From positions 682,001 through 746,000 of the forward strand of contig NZ_JAFMZO010000003.1 in assembly GCF_024436395.1 (NCBI RefSeq): a DNA stretch of 64,000 nt. The letters are read 5' to 3'. Below are positions 52,596 to 63,023 of this stretch, piece by piece. How positions within the stretch are numbered: the stretch's first letter is position 1; each line of letters starts with the position of its first letter. Source of the DNA: Paradesertivirga mongoliensis. Lineage in GTDB: Bacteria > Bacteroidota > Bacteroidia > Sphingobacteriales > Sphingobacteriaceae. Below the pieces are notes generated by a model, which worked only from the letters and a program-made list of their open reading frames with translations, was not told where the DNA came from and did no database searches. A program made the translations under genes and the position numbers.

Positions 52596-55500
52596 ATGCA
52601 ATACACTAAAATCAATAACCTTCTGGGCTGGGTTTGCTTCCTGATAGCAGCAATCACGTATACTTTAACGCTGGAACCAACCACAAGCTTCTGGGATACC
52701 GGCGAGTTTATTGCTTCAGCTTATAAATTACAGGTTGTCCATCAGCCGGGAGCTCCATTGTTTATTATGATTGCCAAGGTATTCTCTTTGCTTGCCAGCG
52801 ATAAAACCCAGGTAGCTTTTTGGATGAATATGAGCTCTGCTATCGCGAGTGCTGCAACCATATTGTTTCTTTTCTGGACCATTACCGCACTGGCACGAAA
52901 AGTTTTTGTGCGAAGCGGAGAAGAACTGTCGAGTGCCGAGATCGTTACCATAATGGGTGCAGGTCTAGTTGGCGCCCTGGCGTACACATTCTCCGACACT
53001 TTCTGGTTCTCGGCTGTCGAAGCTGAAGTTTATGCCTTATCATCATTATGCACCGCCATTGTTTTTTGGGCAATTTTAAAGTGGGATCACCATGCTAATG
53101 AGGCGGACTCTGATAAATGGCTCATCTTTATTGCTTATATCATGGGACTCTCCATTGGAGTGCATTTACTAAACCTTTTGGCCATTCCCGCCATTGCATT
53201 GGTATATTATTTTAGGCGTAGATCCAACCCCACTGCCAAAGGAACACTTTGGGCTCTTTTTATTGGCATCATCATATTAGGCATTATCCAATACGGAATT
53301 ATATTATATCTGGTAAAAACAGCCGCCTACGTCGACCTGTTTTTTGTTAACACTCTTGGTCTGGGATTTGGTATTGGCGTGATCATTTTCGCAGCATTGA
53401 TTATCGGCGGACTGACCTATGGAATCTTATATTCTATACGGCATGCAAAACCGGTTCTTAACCTGGCACTAATCTGCACAGTCTTTATTTTACTGGGATA
53501 TGGCTCTTACGCGATGATTGTTATCAGGGCCAAAGCGGATCCAACTCTTAACAACAATGATCCGGATAACGTTTTTTCGCTGTTAAGCTACCTGAGCCGG
53601 GAACAATATGGCGACAGACCGCTGTTATATGGCCAGTATTTTGACTCTCAACGTATAGACTATAAGGAAAAAGGTAATATCTATCGCAAAGGCGAAGAAA
53701 AATATGAAGTTGCCAGTCAGAAGTACGAATATGTTTACGACCGCAACACTCTATTACCGAGAATGTATAGCGATGACGGACAGCATACCAGTTTTTATCG
53801 TGAGTGGATGCAGCTGAGTGAGAGTGAATCTCCCTCGTTTATTCACAACCTTGGATTTCTTTTCAGCTATCAGACTGGTTTTATGTATGCCAGATATTTC
53901 TTATGGAACTTTGCCGGCCGACAGAACGACGACCAGGGACATGGAAACAACACTAGTGGCAACTGGATCAGTGGAATTAAGCCGCTTGATGCCTGGCACC
54001 TGGGCTCGCAAGACGACCTGCCTCCTAGTATAAAAGACAATAACGCTTACAACCGGCTCTATTTTCTGCCTCTGATTTTGGGGTTAATTGGCGCCATCTG
54101 GCATTTTGGCCGCAACCAGAAAGACGCCGGTGTGGTGGGCCTTTTATTCTTCTTTACAGGGATGGCTATTGTATTATACTTAAATCAAACTCCGTTGCAG
54201 CCCCGTGAACGGGATTATGCCTACGCTGGCTCCTTTTATGCCTTTACCATATGGATTGGCTTGGGTGTAGTAGCCATCGCTGAGTTTCTGCGAAAGAAAG
54301 TTTCCATGTCGGCCGCCGGCATTGGGGCAACTGTTATTGGGTTGCTGGCCGCTCCTGTGCTTATGGCGAAGGAAAACTGGAACGATCATGATCGTTCCGG
54401 CAAAACCACCGCACGCGATTTCGCAATAAACTATCTTGAATCGTGCGCACCCAATGCAATTTTATTTACTTATGGCGACAATGACACTTACCCACTTTGG
54501 TACGTTCAGGAAGTAGAAGGCGTTCGTCCGGATGTTCGTGTAGTGAATTTAAGCCTGCTTGGAACCGACTGGTATATCCGCCAGATGAAAGAAAAAGTAA
54601 ACGAAGCGGAAGCACTGCCAATTACTATGCCCAACAGCAAGTTTGTGCAGGGTGTGAGAGATGTCATCAGATATTACGACTATAAAGTGGAAGGCGCTGT
54701 TGAACTCAAAACTGTCTTCGACGTACTTACCTCGGATGAAGAAAGTGATAAGGTACCTATGCAGGATGGAACTAAAGATAATATTCTGCCGACCAAAAAC
54801 TTTAAAATCTCGATTGACCCTAACCAGCTTCTCGCAACAAAAACGGTTCGTCCAGATGAAGCAGCAAACATTTTACCCATTCTTGAATGGAAGTACAATA
54901 AAGATTATGTAACCAAAGCGGAGCTTGCCATGTTCGATATATTGGCTCACAACAATTGGAAACGTCCTATCTATTTTGCGGTAACCGTCCCTGCGGATAA
55001 CTATATCGGCTTAGATAAATATCTTTTTAATGAGGGGTTTGCTTATCGGTTACTTCCTTTAAAATCGACTACACCTGCTGATTCCACCGGAAGAAATGAA
55101 GATCTGATTCATACCGAGGCGATGTATAGTAATATGCTGAATAAGTTTAAATGGGCGAATATAAAGAATGCCCCTTATCTTGACCCTGAATCGACAAGGA
55201 TGATTGCCATTATTATAAAAAGCTTTAATCAGCTTGCAGAAAACCTTATTAAAGAAGGTAAAATGGCTGAAGCGAAAAAGGTTATGCTAAGAGCGCAGGA
55301 AGTTCTGCCAGAAAAGAATTACCTCTATTATTATATTCTTCATCGCTATTATTCAGCAGACCTGTTATATCAGGTAAACGAACCGGAAAAGGCAAATAAA
55401 CTTGTAGAAAATACTGCCAATTACATTGTGGCTGAACTTAATTATCTCCTGAACCTCTCGCGCGGAGGCCAGGTCTCAAACGACTTGCAACTAGGTGCTC

Positions 55501-55622
55501 AGGTGCTGAACGAGTTAATTAAAACTACTGAGAAACATAAACAAAGTGCATTAACTCTAAAGCTTCAAAACAAATACAAAGCACTGGAGTCGCGGCTGAT
55601 GGGAAGTATGCAGATGCAATAA
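52596..55622 (+). CDS. DUF2723 polytopic membrane protein, candidate protein O-mannosyltransferase
   Basis: 1008 residues. About ten transmembrane helices in residues 10-330 and 490-600, with a large C-terminal soluble helical (TPR-like) region. The signature 'TTSFWDTGEFIASAYKLQ' followed by 'HQPGAPLF' (about 28-55) resembles the acidic first loop of GT-C glycosyltransferases. The eukaryotic DUF2723 protein TMEM260 is reported as an O-mannosyltransferase, and Bacteroidota glycosylate periplasmic proteins at Ser/Thr, so a similar role is plausible. Substrate and sugar not shown. Monocistronic, ending at a strong terminator. Confidence 0.85.
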   Translation: MQYTKINNLLGWVCFLIAAITYTLTLEPTTSFWDTGEFIASAYKLQVVHQPGAPLFIMIAKVFSLLASDKTQVAFWMNMSSAIASAATILFLFWTITALARKVFVRSGEELSSAEIVTIMGAGLVGALAYTFSDTFWFSAVEAEVYALSSLCTAIVFWAILKWDHHANEADSDKWLIFIAYIMGLSIGVHLLNLLAIPAIALVYYFRRRSNPTAKGTLWALFIGIIILGIIQYGIILYLVKTAAYVDLFFVNTLGLGFGIGVIIFAALIIGGLTYGILYSIRHAKPVLNLALICTVFILLGYGSYAMIVIRAKADPTLNNNDPDNVFSLLSYLSREQYGDRPLLYGQYFDSQRIDYKEKGNIYRKGEEKYEVASQKYEYVYDRNTLLPRMYSDDGQHTSFYREWMQLSESESPSFIHNLGFLFSYQTGFMYARYFLWNFAGRQNDDQGHGNNTSGNWISGIKPLDAWHLGSQDDLPPSIKDNNAYNRLYFLPLILGLIGAIWHFGRNQKDAGVVGLLFFFTGMAIVLYLNQTPLQPRERDYAYAGSFYAFTIWIGLGVVAIAEFLRKKVSMSAAGIGATVIGLLAAPVLMAKENWNDHDRSGKTTARDFAINYLESCAPNAILFTYGDNDTYPLWYVQEVEGVRPDVRVVNLSLLGTDWYIRQMKEKVNEAEALPITMPNSKFVQGVRDVIRYYDYKVEGAVELKTVFDVLTSDEESDKVPMQDGTKDNILPTKNFKISIDPNQLLATKTVRPDEAANILPILEWKYNKDYVTKAELAMFDILAHNNWKRPIYFAVTVPADNYIGLDKYLFNEGFAYRLLPLKSTTPADSTGRNEDLIHTEAMYSNMLNKFKWANIKNAPYLDPESTRMIAIIIKSFNQLAENLIKEGKMAEAKKVMLRAQEVLPEKNYLYYYILHRYYSADLLYQVNEPEKANKLVENTANYIVAELNYLLNLSRGGQVSNDLQLGAQVLNELIKTTEKHKQSALTLKLQNKYKALESRLMGSMQMQ

Positions 55623-55628
55623 ACAGGT

Positions 55629-55672
55629 AACAAAAAGGGGCGCTTCGAATGAATGAAGCGCCCCTTTTTGTT
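55629..55672. terminator. Bidirectional terminator, DUF2723 gene / accA
   Basis: Perfect 18-bp stem AACAAAAAGGGGCGCTTC/GAAGCGCCCCTTTTTGTT with an 8-nt loop between convergent genes. Confidence 0.95.
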
Positions 55673-55688
55673 AAGTAAATTTATATTC

Positions 55689-56642
55689 TTATTCGAGCAC
55701 TACCCCCATGGCGCAAAACTTCTCTATGCGCTCGCTAATAACCTGATCGATGTCTTTGCCTTTAAGAGTGGTTAAATCTTCCAGTATTTTACTTTTGATG
55801 GTTTCAGCCATTTTTTGCGGATCGTGATGTGCGCCCCCCAGCGGTTCAGGAATAATTCCGTCTACCAAACCATTTGCATGCATATCTTCGGCCGTCAGTT
55901 TTAACACTTCGGCAGCTTTTTCTTTAAAATCCCAGCTTCTCCATAAAATAGAAGAGCATGACTCAGGAGAAATCACAGAATACCAGGTGTGTTCGAGCAT
56001 GTATACCTTATCTCCTATACCAATCCCCAAAGCACCGCCCGAAGCTCCCTCACCAACTACAAAACAAAGTACCGGAACTTTTAACACAGACATTTCCAGC
56101 AGGTTGCGGGCAATAGCCTCACCCTGCCCGCGCTCTTCAGCTTCCAAGCCCGGATAAGCACCAGGAGTATCAATGAAAGTAATTACCGGCTTATTAAATT
56201 TCTCGGCGAGTCGCATCAGCCGCAAAGCCTTCCGATACCCTTCGGGATTTGCCATACCGAAATTGCGAAACTGGCGCAGCTTTGTATTAGTACCTTTTTG
56301 ATGACCAATGATCATTACGGTTTGGCCATCGATGGTTGCAAACCCGCCAACAATAGCTTTATCATCCTTTACAGTACGATCGCCATGCAGTTCAATGAAA
56401 TCATCACAGATCATTTCAATATATTGTAAGGTATATGGCCTATCGGGATGCCTCGATATCTGGACGTTTTGCCATCCGTTAAGGTTGGTATAAATGCGCT
56501 GCTTTGTAGCTTCAAGATTGGCTTCAAGCTCTGCAAGCGTTGAAGACATATCTACTTTGGTCTTCTCAGCTACCTGTTTTACCTTTTCTATTTGCTGTTG
56601 AAGATCAGCAATAGGCTTTTCAAAATCAAAAGAAGTATTCAT
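55689..56642 (-). CDS. accA: Acetyl-CoA carboxylase carboxyltransferase subunit alpha
   Basis: 317 residues. Transfers the carboxyl group from biotin to acetyl-CoA to make malonyl-CoA, the first step of fatty acid synthesis, with AccD. N-terminal coiled coil, then crotonase-like domain: '[20 protein letters not shown]', '[20 protein letters not shown]' and '[20 protein letters not shown]' are diagnostic. Standard length. Divergent from the GH43 gene. Confidence 0.97.
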   Translation of the reverse strand: MNTSFDFEKPIADLQQQIEKVKQVAEKTKVDMSSTLAELEANLEATKQRIYTNLNGWQNVQISRHPDRPYTLQYIEMICDDFIELHGDRTVKDDKAIVGGFATIDGQTVMIIGHQKGTNTKLRQFRNFGMANPEGYRKALRLMRLAEKFNKPVITFIDTPGAYPGLEAEERGQGEAIARNLLEMSVLKVPVLCFVVGEGASGGALGIGIGDKVYMLEHTWYSVISPESCSSILWRSWDFKEKAAEVLKLTAEDMHANGLVDGIIPEPLGGAHHDPQKMAETIKSKILEDLTTLKGKDIDQVISERIEKFCAMGVVLE

Positions 56643-56775
56643 TCACAAATCTCTTAGACAAGTGGGCTAAGTTAGGAATTTAGTGCGCAAATGGGAAAAG
56701 GTTATTCTCATAAAATCTGGCGATGATATTTGCAGCGTAGAATCAGTTTTTTATATTGCAACAATAAACGTATAT

Positions 56776-57774
56776 ATGACACTTAATCAATTTATGAAAA
56801 CCTCCTTTTCCATCGGAGGGATCTTTCTTTCACTACTGTGCCCTAACCAGGCAACTGCAACACAACGGGATACTACCATAAATACAAACGGAAATCCCCT
56901 GTTTTCGCACAAATACACGGCTGATCCGGCAGCCCTGGTCTATAAAGACAAAGTTTATCTTTACACGGGACACGATGTCCCTCCTGTAAAAAGAGAGGGT
57001 TATGTGATGCACGACTGGCTGGTTTTCTCGTCCGAGGATATGGTAACCTGGACAGAACATCCGGTACCCTTAACTGTAAAGGATTTTAAATGGGCCAAAG
57101 ACGATGCCTGGGCTTCGCAGGTAATTGAAAGAAATGGCAAATTTTACTGGTTTGCCACGGTTAGTCATGGAAGCATTCATGGTAAATCGATCGGTGTCGC
57201 GGTAGCCGATAATCCTCTGGGGCCATTTAAAGATGCCCGTGGGTCGGCATTGATTACCAACGATATGACCAAAAAAGCAAAGATCAGTTGGGACGATATC
57301 GACCCGACAGTATTTATTGATGATGACGGGCAGGCTTATTTGTTTTGGGGGAATACCACGCTACATTACGTGAAACTTAAAGATAATATGACCGAGATGG
57401 ACGGCGATTTCAAAGAAATTTCGGTGCCGAACTTTACGGAAGCGCCCTGGGTACATAAGCGTAAAAAATGGTATTACCTCTCGTATGCCTACCAGTTTCC
57501 GGAGAAGATTGCTTACGCGATGAGCAGGAGTATCCACGGTCCATGGGAATACAAGGGCATTTTAAACGAAATTGCCGGGAACTCCAATACTAATCACCAG
57601 GCAATTATAGATTTCAAGGGGAAATCATATTTCATTTATCACAATGGAGGTGTTCCGACCGAAGGCGGAAGTTTCAGGCGATCTGTATGTATCGATTATT
57701 TGAAGTATCGAAGAGATGGAACCATGAAACGGGTGGTGATGACCACAGAAGGTATTAAGCCAACCAAGAGATAG
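56776..57774 (+). CDS. Glycoside hydrolase family 43 protein, secreted
   Basis: 332 residues from this start. Signal peptide (about 8-30, 'FSIGGIFLSLLCPNQATA'). Five-bladed beta-propeller with the three GH43 acids: Asp in 'KYTADPAALVYKDKVYLY' (general base), Asp in 'WDDIDPTVFIDDDGQ' (pKa modulator) and Glu in 'PNFTEAPWVHKRKKWYYLS' (general acid). Likely releases arabinose or xylose from plant polysaccharide. ATG 56776 or 56794 both give a plausible signal. The far upstream in-frame Met (56683) is rejected because a promoter-like TTTG-N19-TATATTGC lies at 56729-56759. Confidence 0.88.
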   Translation: MTLNQFMKTSFSIGGIFLSLLCPNQATATQRDTTINTNGNPLFSHKYTADPAALVYKDKVYLYTGHDVPPVKREGYVMHDWLVFSSEDMVTWTEHPVPLTVKDFKWAKDDAWASQVIERNGKFYWFATVSHGSIHGKSIGVAVADNPLGPFKDARGSALITNDMTKKAKISWDDIDPTVFIDDDGQAYLFWGNTTLHYVKLKDNMTEMDGDFKEISVPNFTEAPWVHKRKKWYYLSYAYQFPEKIAYAMSRSIHGPWEYKGILNEIAGNSNTNHQAIIDFKGKSYFIYHNGGVPTEGGSFRRSVCIDYLKYRRDGTMKRVVMTTEGIKPTKR

Positions 57775-57778
57775 GTCA

Positions 57779-57818
57779 AAATAAATAAGCCATCCGATCT
57801 GGGATGGCTTATTTATTT
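57779..57818. terminator. Bidirectional terminator, GH43 / pst operon
   Basis: Perfect 17-bp stem AAATAAATAAGCCATCC/GGATGGCTTATTTATTT, loop GATCTG, overlapping the phoU stop codon. Confidence 0.92.
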
Positions 57819-58494
57819 ACGCTTCCGATTTCTTTATTTTCTTAATGTGTTTTAGGATTTTAGCCTCCATATGGAAGATGATCTCCTCGGCGATATTTGT
57901 GATATGATCTCCCACTCTTTCCAGCTTGCGGATAATAGTTAGCAGGTAAAGCGCCTGATGCACATTAGCCGATTTCTGCGAAATATAGCTTGCAATTACT
58001 TCAGTTGCATTTTTATTGATCTCATCGAGGATATTGTCCTGATTAAAAATGGTACGCGCCAGTTTCGTGTCGCCAGATTCGTAGGCCTTTGAAATAGACT
58101 GCAGCATTAGATTCACTGTATCTGCCATCACCGAAAACCTGGTTACTTTTATCAGTTCTTTATCGAAACATTCGCCAGCCATCAACAAATACTGCGCAAT
58201 TCCCTCAGCGCTATCGCCTATCCGTTCGAAATTACTATTGATTTTTAAAGTAGCAAAAACGAAGCGCATATCCGTCGCAAATGGATTTAGCAATGCGAGA
58301 ATATTTTCGCATTCCTTATCAATAGATAACTCGTAGGCGTTTACTCTCTTCTCATTGAAAATAACTTCGCTTGCCAGGTCTTTATCACCTTCAGTCAAGG
58401 CAGTCAGGCTCTTCTCTATTTGGGCTGTTACCAACTGAGCCATCTCGGTCATCTCGGCCTTTAATTTCTGTAACTCTTCTTCTAAGTGCGTCAT
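57817..58494 (-). CDS. phoU: Phosphate signalling protein PhoU
   Basis: 225 residues. Two three-helix bundles, each with an E-x-x-G-D metal cluster signature ('NFERIGDSAEG', about 88-98; 'KLERVGDHITN', about 188-198). Negative regulator linking Pst transport to the PhoR-type kinase. Last gene of pstSCAB-phoU. No phoB/phoR gene lies in this window. Confidence 0.96.
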   Translation of the reverse strand: MTHLEEELQKLKAEMTEMAQLVTAQIEKSLTALTEGDKDLASEVIFNEKRVNAYELSIDKECENILALLNPFATDMRFVFATLKINSNFERIGDSAEGIAQYLLMAGECFDKELIKVTRFSVMADTVNLMLQSISKAYESGDTKLARTIFNQDNILDEINKNATEVIASYISQKSANVHQALYLLTIIRKLERVGDHITNIAEEIIFHMEAKILKHIKKIKKSEA

Positions 58495-58509
58495 AGTTAT
58501 AATGATATG

Positions 58510-59262
58510 TTATCCGAATCTGCCGGTTATATAATTATGGGTCTGCTCCTTTTTCGGATTAGTAAAAATTGTGGTGGTGGTATTGTATTCAATAAGCTCG
58601 CCCAGGTAAAAGAAGGCCGTCTTATCACTTACCCTTGCGGCTTGCTGCATGTTGTGAGTCACAATAACGATAGTATACTTGCTCTTTAGCTCATATATCA
58701 GCTCTTCTATTTTGGCAGTCGACAAGGGATCAAGTGCTGATGCGGGCTCATCCATTAAGATCACAGACGGCTCAACAGCCATAGTCCTGGCAATGCATAA
58801 ACGCTGCTGCTGCCCGCCAGACAAGGATAAAGCCGACTTTTTCAAGTCATCTTTAACTTCGTCCCATAAGGCTGCTTGTCTTAATGAGCGTTCAACGGTC
58901 TCGTCCAGAACCGACTTATCTTTTACACCTTTTATTCTTAATCCAAAAGCTACATTTTCATAAATCGTTTTCGGAAAAGGATTGGGCTTCTGAAATACCA
59001 TTCCGATCTTTTTGCGATGCTCGTCAACGTTGATCTTGCTTTTATAAATGTTTCTTCCGTCAATAAGAATATCACCGGTGATCCTTACATTGTCGATCAA
59101 ATCATTCATCCTGTTAAAGCAACGAAGAAAGGTTGATTTTCCACATCCCGACGGCCCGATGAAAGCAGTAACGGTGTTGGGATCGATTCCCAAACTGATG
59201 TCTTTCAAGGCCTGTTTCTCGCCATAAAATAAATTTACATTTCTTGCTTCAAGCTTTTGCAT
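58510..59262 (-). CDS. pstB: Phosphate ABC transporter ATP-binding protein
   Basis: 250 residues. Walker A '[17 protein letters not shown]' (about 36-52), signature '[13 protein letters not shown]' (about 147-159), Walker B '[13 protein letters not shown]' (about 167-179), H-loop '[13 protein letters not shown]'. Energises phosphate import with PstCA. 7 bp after pstA. Confidence 0.98.
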   Translation of the reverse strand: MQKLEARNVNLFYGEKQALKDISLGIDPNTVTAFIGPSGCGKSTFLRCFNRMNDLIDNVRITGDILIDGRNIYKSKINVDEHRKKIGMVFQKPNPFPKTIYENVAFGLRIKGVKDKSVLDETVERSLRQAALWDEVKDDLKKSALSLSGGQQQRLCIARTMAVEPSVILMDEPASALDPLSTAKIEELIYELKSKYTIVIVTHNMQQAARVSDKTAFFYLGELIEYNTTTTIFTNPKKEQTHNYITGRFG

Positions 59263-59269
59263 TTCTGAA

Positions 59270-60127
59270 TTAAAATCGAGTTTTTTTGTTGTACCTGTTT
59301 CTTAGGATAACTGCTATCCCATTCATCATAAAGGTAAATAAAAGTAATATGATTATGGCAGCAGCGGCATTGGTTACAAATCCGGCCTGCGGACGAGTAA
59401 CCCAGTTAAATATTTGTATGGTAAGGACCGTGAACTCATCCATCGGATTAGTTGGCGCAAAAGGCACATAAACAAGCGCTCCAATTACGATCAACGGAGC
59501 GGTCTCTCCTACTGCCCGCGATATCGCAAGAATCAGGCCTGTTAATATCCCGCCAAAAGAAGATGGTAGAACAATGGAGTATATCGTTTGCCATTTTGTT
59601 GCGCCCAGGCCATAGGCTGCTTCCCGAATTGATTTTGGAACCGCTTTAATTGCCTCGCGGGTAGATACAATAATTAAAGGTAGTACCAACAAAGAAAGCG
59701 TTAAGCTACCGGTAAGAATGCTATTACCCAGACCAAGAATTCGTCCGAACAACTCGAGGCCAAGGATACCGTAAATTATAGAAGGAACACCAGCCAGATT
59801 GGCAATGTTTATTTCAATAAAATTGGCAAAGCGGTTTCTTTTCCCATATTCTTCGAGATATATACCTGCGGCAATACCGATAGGGAATGCAATAATTACC
59901 GTGAGTACAAGAATCCAGATCATACCCAGCAAAGCGGTATAAATACCTGCACTAGCTGCCCGCCGGGAGGGGAGATTAGTGATAAAGTCGAGGTCTATAC
60001 GGGTGAGGCCTTTCGAGAGGATATCATATAATAGAACCGCCAAAACCAGAAGTCCGAAGAAGGTACACGCGATTGCAAAAAATTTAAATGCCGTATCCTT
60101 AATTCTGTTTACCTGTGAATTATTCAT
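59270..60127 (-). CDS. pstA: Phosphate ABC transporter permease PstA
   Basis: 285 residues, six transmembrane helices. EAA loop '[20 protein letters not shown]' (about 166-185) contacts PstB. Its start overlaps the end of pstC by 8 bp, indicating translational coupling. Confidence 0.97.
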   Translation of the reverse strand: MNNSQVNRIKDTAFKFFAIACTFFGLLVLAVLLYDILSKGLTRIDLDFITNLPSRRAASAGIYTALLGMIWILVLTVIIAFPIGIAAGIYLEEYGKRNRFANFIEINIANLAGVPSIIYGILGLELFGRILGLGNSILTGSLTLSLLVLPLIIVSTREAIKAVPKSIREAAYGLGATKWQTIYSIVLPSSFGGILTGLILAISRAVGETAPLIVIGALVYVPFAPTNPMDEFTVLTIQIFNWVTRPQAGFVTNAAAAIIILLLFTFMMNGIAVILRNRYNKKTRF

Positions 60128-60998
60128 ACTTCTGGTGATATTTTCTCTTTATAACGAAACTGATGTTATTTAACAGGAATGTGAAAATAAACAAAGTGAT
60201 TCCGGCCGAAAAAATGGTACTGTATTCGATAGAATTCCTTGGCACATCTCCCATACTTACCTGGACGATATAAGTAGTTATAGTTTCGAGTGAAGTTAAA
60301 GGGTTCAGCGTAAGCTTTGGCTCCTGTCCGGCGGCAATTGCCACGATCATGGTTTCGCCTATGGCACGCGAAATAGCCAGAATAACAGAAACTATGATTC
60401 CGGAAGAAGCTGCGGGCACCATTACTTTGAATGCGGTTTGTAAACGCGTTGACCCCATGCCGTAAGCGGCTTCGCGCAGCGATTTTGGCACAGCCCTCAA
60501 TGCATCTTCGCTTAGAGAGGAAATATAAGGAATGATCATAACACCCATTACAAGCCCTGCTGAAAGGGCGTTAAAGCCCGACAAATTTGGAAGTACTCTT
60601 TGCAGCAACGGCGTTACGAAGGTGAGGGCGAAAAACCCATAGACAACCGTAGGAATAGCAGCCAGAATTTCTAACAAAGGCTTTACCACAGCGGTAAATT
60701 TCTGATTGGCGTATTCGTTTAAATATACGGCAATAGTAAGCCCCAGTGGTAGAGCCACTAAAATTGCAATTACAGTAACGAGTAACGTACCGCAAACAAG
60801 AGGCAGAATCCCGAATTTCTTGTTAGCAAACAAGGGAGTCCACTCGGTTTCGGTAAAAAATTCAATAATCGAAACTTTAGAAAAGAAGTTAAACGTCTCT
60901 GAAGCCAGAATAACGATGATACCCAAAGTGATCAACACCGTTAGAAGACTGCACAGGAAAAGGATGACTTCAATTATTCTTTCTTTAACGCTTACCAT
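60120..60998 (-). CDS. pstC: Phosphate ABC transporter permease PstC
   Basis: 292 residues, six transmembrane helices, EAA loop '[20 protein letters not shown]' (about 180-199). Forms the inner-membrane channel with PstA. 47 bp after pstS. Confidence 0.97.
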   Translation of the reverse strand: MVSVKERIIEVILFLCSLLTVLITLGIIVILASETFNFFSKVSIIEFFTETEWTPLFANKKFGILPLVCGTLLVTVIAILVALPLGLTIAVYLNEYANQKFTAVVKPLLEILAAIPTVVYGFFALTFVTPLLQRVLPNLSGFNALSAGLVMGVMIIPYISSLSEDALRAVPKSLREAAYGMGSTRLQTAFKVMVPAASSGIIVSVILAISRAIGETMIVAIAAGQEPKLTLNPLTSLETITTYIVQVSMGDVPRNSIEYSTIFSAGITLFIFTFLLNNISFVIKRKYHQKYE

Positions 60999-61045
60999 TT
61001 AAGGGAGGAATAATGCTTCCGGGGAATCCGGAAGCGTTAAAATCA

Positions 61046-62059
61046 TTACTTTGTTCCAGAACTTAATGCTTCCGTCAGGTTCACGCCAATCGTGCTGCGC
61101 CCAACCCCAAAGGCGCTACCGGTAACTTTTTTATCAAAACGGGCCTGAACCAATTTATACACTTCCGGTTTCAAAGGAACCGAGCCTATTTCCTGCGCCA
61201 ATGACGCGGCGTTCTCCAGATAAAACGTAATAAAAGATTTCACTTCAGGCCTATCGGCCGATTTCGCATTTACATAAATAAATTCAGGGCGCGATAGAGG
61301 AGTATAGGTTCCGTTGCTGACGGTTTCCTGACTGGGAAGAATTCCCGGCTTTCCATTAGCGCTAATTGGCACTAGCTTCAGTTTATCTGAATTGTTTTCG
61401 TAATATGCCAAGCCGAAATATCCCAGAGCATTTTTATCAGAAGATACACCTTTTACTAATACGTTATCGTCCTCACTAGCATTGTAGTCGCCACGAGAAG
61501 ATTTTGCCTTTCCGACAACAGCTTCTGTAAAATAATCATACGTTCCAGACGCAGTTCCAGCGCCGTATAAATTGATGGGCTGATCCGGAAAACTGGCCCG
61601 AACCTGGTTCCAATTTTTAATTTTGCCCTGAGCTTCAGGCTCCCAAAGTTTTTTCAACTCGGCGATAGTTAAAAAATCAACAAAGTCATTCTCTTTACTT
61701 ACCACTACTGCAAGTCCATCGTAAGCTACAGGAAGCTCGATAAACTCAACACCACCTTGCTTGCAAAGCTCGATCTCTTCAGAGGTAATTGGCCGCGAAG
61801 CATCATTTATATCAATTTCGCCCCTTGAAAACTTTTTAAAGCCGCCACCAGTACCCGACTCTCCAACGGTAACTCTAACCCCCGATTCCTCATTTCTATA
61901 CTCCTCGGAAACTGCCTCGGACAAAGGATAAACGGTACTGGAACCGTCAATTTTGATTTCTCCGCTTAAAGTCCCGGATGCCTTTTTACTGCTCCCACCT
62001 CCGCAAGAGGCTAGAAAAGCGATCAATACAATAAAAAGAGTAGCTTTTGTAATTTTCAT
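61046..62059 (-). CDS. pstS: Phosphate-binding lipoprotein PstS
   Basis: 337 residues. Signal peptide with lipobox 'LIAFLASCGGG' (Cys about residue 19), so lipid-anchored in the periplasm. 'IKIDGSSTVYPLSEAVSEEY' and 'VTVGESGTGGGFKKFSRGEI' are the phosphate-binding loops of the PstS family, and 'GAGTASGTYDYFTEAVVG' the second. First gene of the operon, preceded by the Pho-box-like region. Confidence 0.97.
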   Translation of the reverse strand: MKITKATLFIVLIAFLASCGGGSSKKASGTLSGEIKIDGSSTVYPLSEAVSEEYRNEESGVRVTVGESGTGGGFKKFSRGEIDINDASRPITSEEIELCKQGGVEFIELPVAYDGLAVVVSKENDFVDFLTIAELKKLWEPEAQGKIKNWNQVRASFPDQPINLYGAGTASGTYDYFTEAVVGKAKSSRGDYNASEDDNVLVKGVSSDKNALGYFGLAYYENNSDKLKLVPISANGKPGILPSQETVSNGTYTPLSRPEFIYVNAKSADRPEVKSFITFYLENAASLAQEIGSVPLKPEVYKLVQARFDKKVTGSAFGVGRSTIGVNLTEALSSGTK

Positions 62060-62186
62060 GACTTGTAAAAATTGCTATACGTTTAATTTAATGTTAACTC
62101 CGCCAATTAGTTCATTTCAGGACTAACAATCATGCTGATATTATGTTAGCAATAAAATGAATGATGCCCAGATTATTCCGAGCATC

Positions 62187-62243
62187 CAAAAGTATTAAGC
62201 CAATGTTAATTAAAGCAGCAGACTGTGTTAAGTTTATGTTAAG
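62187..62243 (-). promoter_or_regulatory. Pho-box-like promoter of pstSCAB-phoU
   Basis: Minus strand reads CTTAACA-TAAA-CTTAACA (62243-62226), two 7-bp direct repeats with 11-bp period, and a third related copy ATTAACA two periods on (62210-62204). Downstream is -7 TACTTTTG (62194-62187), without a -33 element; the boxes cover that position. This is the arrangement expected for an activator replacing the -33 element. The TTAACA repeat with 11-bp period resembles the Bacillus PhoP box. Further single copies TGTTAGC (62144) and TGTTAAC (62092) are nearby. Confidence 0.7.
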
Positions 62244-62348
62244 CAACAACCAAATATTACCATTGCATATCATTGATCTGGTGGTCGAGCCTATAAACCA
62301 ATATCACGCTGCCTATACGTATATCCGACCGAAATAAAACAATAATTA

Positions 62349-62379
62349 TTTGATTTTCAATAAATTAACCGTATTTTTA
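62349..62379 (+). promoter_or_regulatory. Promoter of the 35-residue ORF
   Basis: TTTG (62349-62352), 19-bp spacer, TATTTTTA (62372-62379): one mismatch from the Bacteroidota consensus, placing transcription start about 17 bp before the ATG at 62403. Confidence 0.6.
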
Positions 62380-62402
62380 ATTACCACTAAATTAATCTCG
62401 TT

Positions 62403-62510
62403 ATGAAAGCAAACACCCTTATTAACCACGTTGCAACAGCTACCATAGTGGTAGAAGTTATTTTGCTATTAATTGCAATCTTTATCGGGATAAAGATTTT
62501 GATCAGCTGA
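62403..62510 (+). CDS. Tiny single-helix membrane protein, 35 residues
   Basis: 'MKANTLINHVATATIVVEVI' then a hydrophobic run ending 'KILIS'. One transmembrane helix (about 12-33), no recognisable family. Supported by a good promoter at the right distance. Too short for most gene finders. Confidence 0.5.
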   Translation: MKANTLINHVATATIVVEVILLLIAIFIGIKILIS

Positions 62511-62741
62511 TATCCGGGGATAATCGTCCCTATTGTTCATAGCACCGGGCCGCCAGAGTGAAACTATCTATTTGGCTAAAACTCTGTCGGTCCGCACAAC
62601 TCTTCACGCAGAAACATCTCATGCCCTGGCATGTACTTCACTACTATTGACCTCTTCTGCCCTTCCCGCAGGTATATTGTGTGCGCGTTTCCAAACTTTC
62701 TACTCGGTTTTGAGTTATTCAAAGAACTTAACTGACAATAT

Positions 62742-62858
62742 ATGAACAACCTATTCAGAGCACTAATTGCGGGCTATGGCGCAAAAAAACTTGGCGGCGG
62801 CTGTCTTTCAACCATCGTTATTTTCATTTTGATCTATTATGCTCTGGGCCATTGCTAG
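62742..62858 (+). CDS. Conserved-looking small membrane protein, 38 residues
   Basis: 'MNNLFRALIAGYGAKKLGGG' followed by a cysteine and one transmembrane helix ('STIVIFILIYYALG'). The 'GYGAKKLGGGC' segment resembles, from memory, short membrane proteins common in Sphingobacteriaceae and related genomes; function unknown. Confidence 0.6.
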   Translation: MNNLFRALIAGYGAKKLGGGCLSTIVIFILIYYALGHC

Positions 62859-63023
62859 AACTAAATAATTTCTGAAACATATTCCGGACTATTACATATA
62901 AAGACATCACGCCCTCAACCATTAAGTCAGGTGTGTTTCTTTGGATGGACTGTGCTGAAAGACCTGGAACGCTGACTGATTATTTGCGTTAAGCAACAAA
63001 TCATTTTCATATCTTTATTCAGC

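Noticed and set aside
62533..62745. 70-codon plus-strand ORF between the small membrane ORFs
   Set aside because: No helix, motif or start signal, and it overlaps the start of the better-supported 38-codon ORF.
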